Shown here piece by piece: positions 44,101 through 54,726 of a DNA stretch of 64,000 nt. Numbering within the stretch: the stretch's first letter is position 1; each line of letters opens with the position of its first letter. The stretch is from Polychytrium aggregatum (taxonomy: Eukaryota; Chytridiomycota; Chytridiomycetes; Polychytriales). The notes under the pieces are model-generated. The model searched no databases. It saw only the letters and a program-made list of their open reading frames with translations, and was not told where the DNA came from. The position numbers were made by a program, and so were the translations under genes. The stretch is taken from the NCBI RefSeq assembly GCF_025602895.1, contig NW_026516322.1:62001-126000 (forward strand), written 5' to 3'.

Positions 44101-44766
44101 GAGGCACGATAGGGACATGGGGGCGTGAGATGCGAGATTGTCTTGTGATGGCGACCCGCAGCAGATATTGACGAAACCAGCTGCCTCGATATTGACATGC
44201 TAATACGAGGAACGGCGGTGCAGACCAGGTCACATACCTAGAATGGCGACAGCAATGCCAAGGTCGGCGCTCTGCCTTCGGATCTCCTGGATGATGGGGC
44301 TCTGGAGAGTCGGGTCGGTGATGTGCGAGAAGTTCAGGCGGAAGACATTGATGCCTATGGTGGGCCGGTGGCGTAGAATGGACAAGGTCAGCGGGCGGAG
44401 ATTCCTGCACGAGCGCGTTGCGCTGTGGGGGTTTCTCGTTCGACAGCGATGCGACAGGAGCAGACAGCGAGGAGACCCAGCTCGCCGGAGAATATTCAAG
44501 CCGAGAGTCTCCACCAGCCAGAGAGGAAGACGTCCACCGGGTGCAACACATGTATCCGCCCTGTGCACGCGAGCAATAGAGGAGCGAGGGGATGTCGACA
44601 GAAACCGATGAGATGCATCCAGCAACGCGAGCCAACCTGCGATGATAAGGTCGCGAATCTTTGGGATCGAAGCAGGGCCAAGGGTTCCAACAATCTTGGT
44701 TTGGCGCTTGGCAAGGTGCTGAGGCGACATAACCGGTACAAGAACTGAGGGCCGTCTGTTGAACAT
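41136..44766 (-). CDS. PYK: Pyruvate kinase, bacterial PykA-like, catalytically competent
   Basis: Last step of glycolysis: phosphoenolpyruvate plus ADP to pyruvate plus ATP, in the cytosol. Eleven exons: 44766-44637, 44354-44238, 44095-43770, 43383-43162, 43075-42940, 42718-42617, 42499-42300, 42077-42057 (21 nt), 41949-41895, 41748-41393, 41282-41136; 1812 nt, 603 residues. Seen motifs are [19 protein letters not shown] (substrate Arg), [27 protein letters not shown] (catalytic Lys), [12 protein letters not shown] (Mg-binding Asp), [20 protein letters not shown] and a C-terminal domain with [18 protein letters not shown]. The Lys in GPKIR, in place of the usual eukaryotic GPEIR, marks the potassium-independent type and, with the IQKTLIRKA block, resembles bacterial PykA. 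A tail of about 115 residues after the [12 protein letters not shown] block is longer than usual. Tandem with the paralogue upstream. Confidence 0.93.
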
Positions 44767-45951
44767 GGCGACAGGTCGGAGCTGGGTGAGGGGAGTATTG
44801 AGTGGGGAAGCTTGCCGAGAACTGAGCGTGCGGATGCTATTCTGATGGTGCCGGGTCGAAGGAGTCTTGTGGACGGGGCTTGGTGGAAAAGGGTAGGTTT
44901 GGTCAGTCTCGAGGTGATTCTTAGGGGGGTCTATGGGGGCTGTGGTCCCAAACAGCAGCAGCGTGGAGGGAACCCTGGATGGTGCGAAGAGTCTGATACA
45001 AGCGACTGCATGCGACGACGAGCCAGCCGTGCAGGCCAATAGGTACCGTGAGTCTGCGGGAGGCGGGAAGACCGAGGGATGCCGGACGAGGGCGATGAAA
45101 GAGAAAGCCGGCCCAGGCGGGCGCTGCCCGGGGTCGCTTGTCGCTTGCTTCCAGCCAGTCGCAGCGGATCAGGGTGGCGGCCGGACGACATTGCGCACCT
45201 CATCTGACATCAGCGCGCCCCTCCAAAATGCACCGAGCACGACGGCCAAGCCAACGAGGCGGCCGTGACGCATGGTGACGGCAGCACCAGTTGGGCCGGG
45301 CCCGGCTGGGCCCATTGTCTGCTGCTGCTGCTTTGCGACACCCACGGCCAGCGAGCACATAGGCATCAATCGCTGGCTGCTGGTCGGTGGCTTCCTGTTG
45401 CAGACAGGATTGTGCAGATGCAGATGCAGCGGTGCCTCCGTGGGTCGTCAGCATACGAGCACCCATGGTGTTGTGATCTGTCGTGTCGTCTCGTCAATCA
45501 TGCCGCCTCCAGAGTTTGGCAGGGCAACTGAATCGCACCAATCCACGCCCTTTTGATACGGCTGGCTACCGGCGTCTCTGCCACTTGAGATGCATTCAGA
45601 GATTGGCTGGCGGCAAGCCGATTGCCCCCTATCTCTCGTCGACATCGGGCACGATCGGGCAACTCGCGCCATTGTCGTTCGTCGCTTGATCCTCACTGGG
45701 AATCTCTTATGGCCATGCTGACGCCGCTCTTGGAAACGCTGACTTTGGGAGGGAGCGATCCTGCACAGGCTGGACAGCAATATGCAGCATCCCGGTACAG
45801 CAACAGACGATCATCAGAGTGAAATGAATTATTCAGGATCCAGGAAAGGAGAGCGCCCCTTGGCTATTGAGCTATGCAGCCCCGACCTGCTTTGCCAGGT
45901 TGATTTGGACACCTCTGCCTGTGCGAGCTGGCTCTTCCACACGCGCGAGGC
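44767..45951. other. Intergenic region between the two pyruvate kinase paralogues
   Basis: 1.2 kb that should include the promoter of the downstream kinase. No ORF with recognisable content; no clear repeat. Confidence 0.4.
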
Positions 45952-48900
45952 TCAAATCTGGGCATTGACCTGCAGGCCGCCTCCGCTGGTGAATTCAAAG
46001 GCCTGCTTCCAGCGAGCCATTTCTTCACCGTCTTTGATGGCATCACCAAAGTGGCTCAGGCGGATGCAGTTGGAGATTCCAGGCTTCAAAAGGCGCACAT
46101 AGGGGGGCATGGAGCGGAGGTGTGGGATAGAACGACATGCGTGTGGGATAGAACGACATGCGTGCGAGGTAGAACATGCGCGAGTCAGTAGGAGCCCAGC
46201 CGACGATGATCTAGCTCTGACGAATCGATTTCGACCATGCACAATCTGCATGCTTGGCCATCCTTTGGCGGATTCAAACACAAATACGCCGACGCTGAAC
46301 CTCCACGAGCACACGCATTCTTACCCATGGTCGGTGATAGCCGGCGCAAAAGAGAATCGGATCGCCGAGCTGCAGACCAAGCTCGTGAGCGACGGTATCC
46401 TGGATGTCGTGCTCGATCATGGGATAGATGGCATCGGTGTGGTTCATCACGGGAACCTCGGCGCCCATGACGCCCATGCCGCTACCGCCATTGCATGTGC
46501 TTGACATCATGGTGTTGTTGAGTGGGGCAATCGACACATTGCCGATGCCCTTGGTGAGCTCGTTGAGACTCGAAGACGAGGCCGTTCCAAAGTTCATCCA
46601 GCCATCCGAGCTGATGCCGACAGCATCGCTGCCCATCTTGCCAGAGCTGGTGCCGATACTGAACGAATTGCCGATCGCTGTTCCGGCGTCCGCAGCGAAC
46701 CCAAACTCGCCTGGGAACTTGACAGATGGGGACGGTGTCATATCAGCGACGGCTGAGTCGCCAACGCTGGTGCGTGCACGGTCCTCTAGGACGGTAGCGT
46801 CCATGCCGGCACCCATGCCGAAATCCATAGTCCTCAACTTGTCCAGGCCGGGAAGCTTGACGGACGAGAAATAGTCATCAAATGCGGACAGCCGACTGTG
46901 AGCATGCTGGAATCGCATCGCAGACGAAAGTACGGGGTAGACTCCGTATGTCAGCGCTAGCCGGCGATAGATGGACACGGTCGGCGTCACGGCGATGACT
47001 GGGCAGTGGGCGCGCCGCTTCGAGGCTAAGGATAATGGTGGTTGGTAGACATGCAAATGGCATGGCGGAGAATGTGCAGTCGGTGGTCGGTGGTCGGTGG
47101 TCGTTGGTCGTGGCGTTGATGGAGTACGGCGACGCAGAATCCGTTTGATGCAGTCGGCAACGAGACAGTGGATATGCGTAGCATCGATCAACACAGCGGA
47201 CCTGGTCAGCATTTATGAGTAGGTTCGCGACACGAGGCCTGAGGCAGCCATGCGAAGGGGGGGGATACGACCAGGTTGGCAGAGACGAGGGACGAAGTGG
47301 TGGCGTACCATAAACAGCCATATGGGCGCGAATCGTCATGATAATAATGGCTTTCGCGTGGCACTGGTGATAAGACGGCCACGTTAGCCGGCAGGATACA
47401 TGACGTGAAGCATGGGCTCGGGAGATGACATATACGCAGAGCAGTGCGAGAGACGGGATCCTACCTCGGCCGCAACCATTACAGCCTGGATTAAATAGAT
47501 GGCGCAAGCAACAAGAACATCGTGGAAGCAATCAAGCATCAGTAGCTGAGGTCCTGGCTGTATCCTTGATCCAGTGTGAGGGTTCCTTGAAATGTAGTGC
47601 CAGTCGAGCTCACATTCGCAGTGCAGTGGAACGTACCCCTTCGGCGATCGGATATGCGAACTCGGAGCCACGTGTACTTCTGCGGCGGCGGGTCGAATTG
47701 TTGCTTTTGAGGCTCATGACTGGCGCTAGCAGGTCGCCAGAGTACTGGCTTTCGATCTTGACGCAGTATTCGTTCAGCTACGAGGCGGGATGGCAGCCAG
47801 TGTGCGCCGTGGTGGTAGAAGCGGTATGAGAGCGCGATCGCTGAGAAGCATGCCGATGGTCAAGATATGCTGCTGTTGCTGCGATGCGACAGGCATACCT
47901 CAGATAGGGTAGCTACCGCTGCCGCGCTATGTGAGACTTCTTGTGGCAGTACCAATGCGTCGACATCTATGCAAGGGGCGACGGGAAGGGTTGGCTTGCA
48001 GTCCACGGGAAATATTGGGGATATGCAAGACATCATCAGGCATTCGCAGGCTGGCAGAGCAGCATGCTGGTGCGTTACCCATGAGCGGAGATGGCGGATA
48101 GTCTTCATCCTGGCTGATATCTGGCAGCGGATCGGGTTGCACGACAGGCAGGTGAGGCTCGGCGAGTGTCAGCTTGCCTGTTGGGGGGGGGCGTTATTGT
48201 CGAGTGATGTACATAGCGCGGTGGCGGGCTCGGTTAGGACGGGTCAGCCAGCGGCATACGGCAGCAGAAGCGCGATGAGCTGGCGATGCGGTAGGAAGAA
48301 TACCTGCGTCGTTCGTTCGCCTGAGAACATCGCTCTCAGAGAGTGGTAGAGAGCCCGATCCCACGAGCAGCTCAAGTGTCGTGCGGGAAGTCACGACGCC
48401 TTCGCAAGCATAGAGGATCTTGTCCAGACAGGTGAGAGCCTGGAGCCGTGGCCGCAACGACAAGGGTGGCGGTGAGCTGCAGATCGGAGGCGTGGCCTTG
48501 TACTTATAGGATGCAGTACATAGATCCTCAACATCTGGGTCTCGGGGAATACTATGACAGTGCGCGCGACGCATGGAAAATGTACCTCGGTGTTATCGAT
48601 TTTGGCAAGGACGTGTGGCCGCCAGCCCTTTTCAAACTCATGAGTCTCAACCCCGAACTTGTGCGAGTCGATGTCGAAGCTCTTGTCTTCGTCCGTGAGC
48701 GCCTTCAAAAAGTCCACAAGATCCTGGACATCCTGGGCACGACGGGCTTGCGGAAGCAGGATAAACTCGAATCGGTGCTTGTACATGAAGCGCACGAATT
48801 CCTTGTCCTGGGGGATGCGGCAGAATGGCGAACGGTCAATGAACGGTAGGCAGCCAGAGCGTGGGCTATGGGCGACATTCCTGGTCATTTTGCTGGGCCG

Positions 48901-49693
48901 AGGCTCTTCGAACCCCCCCTGCAGCTTGTCTCCCACAGAGATATGCCGACAAGCCCGGGAGCCCGTATCCGCAACAGGCCGATGACACCGCCAAGCAACG
49001 AGAACTTCCGCACCCGGCTCGACACATCCAGCCGGGCATTTCTCCGAACAACTCTCGCGTGTGCCCAATGATGCTGTCGACAACGTGCTTCACGGTAGGT
49101 ACCTCTTCGGTCAGTGCCGGTGTGTCCAGCAGGGTATCAGGAACAAAGAAGCGGTGACCCTGCGAGAGGGTGCCGCCGACCACGACCCGGCATTGCACCG
49201 AGCGAGCATCGGTGCGGTCGAGCACAACGAGCTCGATACGCTTGTCGCGTTGGTACCGACCGAGGCTGTCCTTGGGAGGCTCAAAGACAATGCGGTGGGT
49301 GGGTTGGATGGAACTTAGCAGCAGATTGTCTGACACGTAGGAGTTGAGGGCTGCCTCGGTCGAGGGTGCGTCGCAGTGGACAAAGCTGACGGTCTGATCG
49401 GGGACAAGGGTGATGGAGGCAGCAGCGGATCTCGACGGGTCGGCTGGAGCGAGGAAAAACTGGATGCCGGGCAGTTCACCGATGAGGGAGACGGGATGCT
49501 TGAGCTCGGTGGAGACGTTTCGGATCTCGGTGATGAGGGCAAGCAGCCGTTTGGTGTGCGGGACGGACTCGCCACGGATCGAGTCGTGGGAGTTGGCCAG
49601 CAGGAAGGTGTTGCAGCCGGACTTGATGAGCGTCGCCACCGAAGCCAGCGGGAGCGAGGCGTCGACGGCAGAGACGAATTTGGTGCGTCGCAT
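45952..49693 (-). CDS. Degenerate pyruvate kinase paralogue (probable pseudoenzyme)
   Basis: Nine exons are proposed: 49693-49103, 48807-48586, 48439-48304, 48113-47899, 47777-47637, 47485-47465 (21 nt), 47363-47309, 47025-46325, 46083-45952; 2214 nt, 737 residues with no internal stop. Exons of 222, 136, 21 and 55 nt equal their counterparts in the downstream kinase. Similarity is clear ([50 protein letters not shown]), but catalytic positions are altered: RLNFSH becomes LLANSHD, GPKIR becomes GIQFF, the Mg site RGDLG becomes RTTLE, and TQMLESM is gone. The C-terminal domain carries about 115 extra residues rich in Gly, Ser, Met and Thr. Exon 4 is strongly diverged, so its boundaries are the least certain. 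A regulatory or structural role is possible; the family may also simply be decaying. Confidence 0.85.
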
Positions 49694-51059
49694 GGCGGCA
49701 GGGCAATATCAGTGAATTAACGGAGGGGACTGGAGCAGCAGTGCAGGACTGAAACAGCCGGGGCTCAAGCGGATAAGCCGGCGGGGGTGTGTGGATAATT
49801 GCGGATGCAAGCTTGCGAAACAAGCAACGCAGCGGCGGACGATGCTGAAGAAGGAGGACGAGGGAGACGCAGTCTCGAAGAGAAGCAGATAGAGGGAGGA
49901 GGTGCAAGTGAGGAGACGAGGTAATCCGCTGGATAGAGATGATCGGAGAGTCTCAATCAAGAAGCGAGCAGTGCCCAACGACAGCTTCGAAGTTTGCTCG
50001 TGGGAGTTGGCGGATAAAAAGGGGGAGTGGAGGATGTTGCCGAGGATGTTGCCGAGGGAAGAATCTGCGGACAGCCCAAGCGACAGAATAGCCGGAGAGG
50101 AGAGCCAGCGCAAATCAGAGGCGGATGCAACGATGGACTTGTGGGAGGGGTCTGGAGCAGCAGATGGGTTATTGGCTGCAGGACACAGCGATGGACCAGA
50201 GTCCGAGGACTGGATCAGAGCAAGTGGTCGAGTTGGAAGAGACTGGGGGAGGGGTAGCCAGAGCGAGCCGATCCGAGAAAGGGAAGGCAGGGCTGGCCGT
50301 AGGCGTGGGCGACGGCGAGGCTATATACGGCCGCAACAACGGGGATGGGCGTTGATGTTGACGGCGGCAGAGAAGCAAACAGCGCCTCCCCAAGGAGAAG
50401 GACAGACCCAGAGGACGACTGGGGTGTGGCTGGGCGGCAGAATGGCGGGGGCAGTTGGCACGGGCCGAGAGCGGGGGCCGTCTCGGCAGAGCCAATGTGT
50501 GCGGCGAGAGCAAGCGAGAGGGAGAGCGAGAGCAGGTCTTTTTCCGCAGCACCAGCCCGAGTCGCGGTGACGCGGCGGTGGAAAATCCCGCGCGTCTGGC
50601 GCAGCCCCAGCCCCAGCCCCAGCCCCAGCCCCAGCCCCAGCCCTGATGCCAATCCGGCCCCTGCCCTTGCCCTGCCCGCCCAGAGCCCCTCCCCCAATGA
50701 ATTTCATTCCGCCGCGACCGCGCACAAGCCCCACAGAACGATTTGGAGCCTTCTCCCCACAGCCCGCAAAAGGCAGGCGCCGCCACAGCCGCCCGCTCCC
50801 GAAAAAGGCAGGCGGCGACGCGACCCGCAGCTCATCCGCGGCCACTGTGGCTGTCGTCGGCCAGTGTCGCACACGCCCTCGCCCCCTCCCGCGATCAGCA
50901 CTCCTCTGCAATCCTCTGCGCTCCTCGTCTGCAGCCGCGTCGGGAGGTATAAATTGCGCCGAGATCGCTGCCCGCCTCTTGCGCTTTTTTTCTTCTCCAC
51001 CCACAGTTCATCTCCCAGCCCCGCCGGTCTTCCTGTCCTCGGTCATCCATCTGCCAATC
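49694..51059. other. Divergent promoter region of the PK paralogue and NDK
   Basis: 1.37 kb, strongly purine-rich on the plus strand near 49850-50450, with an AGCCCC hexamer run (50607-50641) and a pyrimidine-rich leader up to 51060. Long frames on both strands lack recognisable domains. Confidence 0.45.
50607..50641 (+). repeat. AGCCCC hexamer repeat, about 6 copies
   Basis: Perfect CAGCCC/AGCCCC hexamers about 0.4 kb upstream of the NDK start. Confidence 0.95.
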
Positions 51060-51877
51060 ATGTCCCGCGAACGTACCTACATCATGGTCAAGCCCGACGG
51101 TGTCGAGCGTGGTCTCGTTGGTGAGATCATCAAGCGCTTCGAGCAGAAGGGCTACAAGCTCCAGGCTCTCCAGCTCCTCAAGCCCACCGAGGAGCTCCTC
51201 CGCGAGCACTACTGCGACCTCACCTCCAAGTCCTTCTTCCCCAAGGTACGCTCTCATGATGCTGGGTGGTGCATTCGCTCGGTGGCGAGTCGGCCTGCTT
51301 GCGGCGCTCCTGCTTGCGGCTCTCCTGCGGTCGATCTCCCTCCACAGTGACCTGCTGAGCGCCAGCGCATCGCGCCGCCAATAGTCTGATCCTAGATCAC
51401 AGAGCCACTGACGCTGTTTCCTCGTCTCCCCCGGCGTATCCTTGCATCGTACAGCTCCTGAACTACATGGTGAGTGACTGAAGCCCGCTCTGTCGATTTG
51501 TGTGGTCGGCGCAGCTCCCCAAGCCTCTAGATCTGCCTCCCAGATCAGATCCTCCTGCGCGATCCCACCGCACTTTCATCGGGTGACATTGTGCTGATTC
51601 CTCTGTCTCTCCCGCAACGCTGCAGCTCTCTGGCCCCGTTGTCGGCATGGTCTGGGAAGGCAAGGAGGCTGTCAAGACTGGCCGCAAGCTCCTTGGCGAG
51701 ACCAACCCCCTCGCCTCGCTCCCCGGCACCATCCGTGGCGACTTCTGCATTGACGTCGGAAAGAACCTCTGCCACGGCTCTGACTCTGTCGAGAACGCCG
51801 AGAAGGAGATTGCTCTGTGGTTCCCCGCCGGCACCGTCGCCTGGACCAAGCAGACCGAGTCTCTCATCTACGAGTAA
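51060..51877 (+). CDS. NDK1: Nucleoside diphosphate kinase
   Basis: Transfers the terminal phosphate of nucleoside triphosphates to diphosphates through a phosphohistidine. Three exons: 51060-51245, 51455-51469 (15 nt, encoding LLNYM) and 51626-51877, 453 nt in total (150 residues, the usual size). All joins are phase 0. Motifs are [20 protein letters not shown] (nucleotide-site start), SFFPK, then [11 protein letters not shown], and the active-site segment [17 protein letters not shown] with catalytic His. The C-terminus TESLIYE is typical. The start is set by the family N-terminus. Very regular C-ending codon use suggests high expression. Confidence 0.97.
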
Positions 51878-52116
51878 ACGGTTGGCTCACCGAGCTTTTA
51901 GTGTCCGTCAGCACCTCTCCTCCATCCCACCGTATCCCCCATCCCGCATCTTGGACCGGTCTCCCTCGCCTGTACCTTTCCCTGAGCTAGTATATGCACC
52001 TAGCGACAATACAAGGCGTGCGTGCCCAGCAAAGACACGGAGGCTATGTTTGAGACAGAGGGCCGGATCTGCCGCGATCGAGCAGAGGGAAAGGGGGCAT
52101 GTATTTGCGATGACCC
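51878..52116. other. Short convergent intergenic gap
   Basis: 239 bp between the stops of NDK and the TrmO-like gene, with no feature seen. Confidence 0.5.
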
Positions 52117-53943
52117 TCATGGGCTGCCCTCTGGTCGATCTACAATTTTGATCGCCCTGTCGATCGAGATCCACGGAATGTTGTGGTGCACAGCGTGGCC
52201 CCCGTTGTGGACCGAAAACGAGATGTTCAGGACGTCGTAATCCACCTCGTAGAGCTGCTGGGCATCGTTCAGCGTCGTGCCCTTGAGTCGACCGCCGAGC
52301 ATGTCGGTGCCGCCAACCCTCCCGAGCTCTTGTCGGTCGTCGTCGACGGGCCCATCCGAGCCGACCCTGGCATCGGCCGTGCTGGCCCCTCCACCGCGGC
52401 CCTGGTGGACACTGCGAATGTCCAAGGCAAGCAGCTCGGTGATGGCTCGGAGCAGCACATGTCCCTCGTCTCGTCGGTAGAAGGTGCTTTCGCCGGCCTC
52501 GACCACAGTCATCACAGCCGCTTCGGCTTCGGGTCGCCACTCGATTGGCAGAGTGTACGGGTGAGCGAGCCCGGCTGCAACCCAGTGCGGGATCCGAGCG
52601 TCAAAGCATCGGCACCGGGGCAGGTCTCCGCCGCAGCCCTGGATGCCGGTATGGTCGACAACCGAGTGCAGACACGATGGGCAGTCGAACGGGCCCCACG
52701 GCTTGAGATCGACGATGGGAGTGCCGTTGACCAGATCAGCGCCGGCGACTGTGACGGTCCGATTTGCAGCATCGACCGAGACGACCTGGACGAGCGACAG
52801 GCCCAGGGCATTGGGTCGGTGCGGCGCCCGGGTCGCAAAGACACCAATGGAGCCTCCTGACAGCAGCGGCGGCAGAACCTTGGCTGCGAACGAATGTACC
52901 CTGCTCGTGAAGGTGCTCGACTTGGCGGCGCACGTTCGAGACTTGAGGACAGCAGAAGCGACAGACGAACTCGGCTGGGACGGCGACGGCATCGGCGACG
53001 ACATCGGCGGTTCTCCGGGCGATGGCAGGGCCTCCTTGCCCATCGCACCCGGGGCCAAGACGGTCTTGACCAGGTTGGTGTTTTCATGAAACAGGAATTG
53101 CACAAACAGATGCGAATAGCCTTCCAGGCCTTCGAGGGTTTCGGTCGGGATCTCGTTCGACAGCACGATCCGGGCTCGAGAGTCTGGGACGAGAAGGCCC
53201 TGTCGGGGTGTGCCTCGCCGGGCAAGATACGGCGACTGTGTGGTGCCGATCACCAACAGGGGATATCCCACCGACGGGTCCGAGATGCGCTCGACCACGC
53301 CTGCCCTGAGAGCCTTCTCGGCATTGATCCTGCCGATGCGCTCGGCAGCGATTCGTTGGTTGCAGTGCTCGTGAGGATCGCGGGCCGGTTTGGTCGGTTT
53401 CGCAGAGCCTGTTTCTTTGTCATCGCCCATGCTGTTTTCCAAAGATCCAGCACAGTCTAGGTCATTCGGGCGATGCGACGGGTCTGTCGAGAGCTGCGAC
53501 GACTGGCTCTTGGCAGCCTTCAATTCGAGACGCTTCTTCTTGTTGCTCTTGCGGGGCTCCCTGGCGGCGCCGTTCCTCGCTGGCTCGGCAATATCCAAGA
53601 CGAGATCAATATCGAGCAGGCCGTCTGGACCTTGGTCTGGGTCTGGGTCTGGGTCTGGGTCTGGGTTGGGCGGATCGTTGCCGGCGACGTGAGGATCGGC
53701 GAGTCCCGGCTGACGAGGATCGGCCGGATGTGCATCCCGAATCGGAGTCGTTTGTGATCGACGGCCGGTTGTGTTGTGAAGCAGGAGAACAGTGAGTGTG
53801 GCCGAGACGGCAGCACCCACCGCAGCTGCGGCGAGCAAATCAAACGGTCCAGAGCCTGAAGGCGGGACCATGGGAAGCTGCAATCCGATGGGAGTTGCGA
53901 CGGTGCGAAGCGATCGGGGACGCTCCCGACACGGCCAGAACAA
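52117..53943 (-). CDS. TRMO: TrmO-like tRNA methyltransferase (TsaA/TRMO family)
   Basis: The family methylates N6-threonylcarbamoyladenosine at position 37 of certain tRNAs using S-adenosylmethionine. Single exon of 608 residues if the start is 53943; MVPPSGSG at 53871 is an alternative. After the start, a hydrophobic segment (about residues 34-56, FDLLAAAAVGAAVSATLTVLL) could anchor the protein. Residues 92-101 are a Pro-Asp dipeptide repeat from a GTCTGG hexamer array. The TsaA core begins near residue 226 (GYPLLVIGTTQSPY, then GLEGYSHLFVQFLFH), is interrupted by about 60 Ser/Pro-rich residues, and resumes at 368 with the signature GVFATRAPHRPNALGLSLV and GTPIVDLKPW. A C-terminal extension has Cys pairs (CPSC, CRC) and a charged C-terminal domain. 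Intact and longer than bacterial TrmO. Confidence 0.92.
   Translation of the reverse strand: MFWPCRERPRSLRTVATPIGLQLPMVPPSGSGPFDLLAAAAVGAAVSATLTVLLLHNTTGRRSQTTPIRDAHPADPRQPGLADPHVAGNDPPNPDPDPDPDPDQGPDGLLDIDLVLDIAEPARNGAAREPRKSNKKKRLELKAAKSQSSQLSTDPSHRPNDLDCAGSLENSMGDDKETGSAKPTKPARDPHEHCNQRIAAERIGRINAEKALRAGVVERISDPSVGYPLLVIGTTQSPYLARRGTPRQGLLVPDSRARIVLSNEIPTETLEGLEGYSHLFVQFLFHENTNLVKTVLAPGAMGKEALPSPGEPPMSSPMPSPSQPSSSVASAVLKSRTCAAKSSTFTSRVHSFAAKVLPPLLSGGSIGVFATRAPHRPNALGLSLVQVVSVDAANRTVTVAGADLVNGTPIVDLKPWGPFDCPSCLHSVVDHTGIQGCGGDLPRCRCFDARIPHWVAAGLAHPYTLPIEWRPEAEAAVMTVVEAGESTFYRRDEGHVLLRAITELLALDIRSVHQGRGGGASTADARVGSDGPVDDDRQELGRVGGTDMLGGRLKGTTLNDAQQLYEVDYDVLNISFSVHNGGHAVHHNIPWISIDRAIKIVDRPEGSP
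53638..53666 (+). repeat. GTCTGG hexamer repeat inside the TrmO-like gene
   Basis: About five hexamers that encode alternating Pro and Asp on the minus strand. Confidence 0.9.
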
Positions 53944-54726
53944 AGAAAGACGACAAAAATGAATGAATCAATGAATGAATCAATGAAAGAAAAATGACGA
54001 TGGAGGGCAGATTGCCGCTCTCGCTGACGCCGAGAACGAGCCGATGTAATATCGTGAGTGATGGGCGAGCTGCGTGTTCGACTCCAGAGATGAAGGGGCG
54101 GATCCAACAACGCCTCGGTAAGCCACCCATGACCACGGCTCACTCATCACAGTTCACGTTCTCAAATATGATATCTGGGTGTCCCGTTTACTTTAGAAGG
54201 GGGGCTGTAGATGGATGGTTAGATAGAGATATAACAGGAAGGAAATAGTAGTAATAATAAAGAGAGCGAGAGAGAGCGAGCGAAAGGAGTCGGAAAAGTG
54301 AGCAAGGAAAGGAGAGAGAGAAAAAGAAAGATCAAGTTCGATGTGGGAGAATTGGAGGAAATGGTTCGCTGGTACGACAGGAGGAACTGCGGGGCTACGC
54401 TATCCATGTATGTAAGGTGCGGGAAAGGGGTGGGAGAAAAAAAGGCCGTGACGGAGTGAAAAATACAATTGCCTGAAGAAATGTCTGCAAGTATTATGAG
54501 CTGACGCAGGGCTTGGGAGGGGGGAGTACGTCCGGAGTAGCGAAGGTGGGTGAGAAAGTGCTAGACAGTAAATAATCAGTTGTCCCTCCTCAACACGCAA
54601 CAGACCAAGGTCCTCCATTCATCTCCAAGGGAGCGTGCTAGTCTGGGTGTGAGGGGGAGGGAGAGGGGAGGCCGAGCTTCAAACCGTAGTCGACTTCATA
54701 TTCGGGTCTCGATGGACACCGTTCCT
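53944..54726. other. Intergenic region between TrmO-like start and LARP1 3' end
   Basis: Contains ATGAATCA/ATGAATGA short repeats near 53958-53992 and a purine-rich, AT-richer stretch (54230-54360). Probably the TrmO promoter and the LARP1 3' untranslated region. No gene seen. Confidence 0.45.

Noticed and set aside
45952-49693. Calling the upstream kinase paralogue a pseudogene
   Set aside because: A nine-exon model stays open over 738 codons with consistent phases and exon sizes shared with its neighbour, so loss of catalytic residues is better described as a pseudoenzyme.
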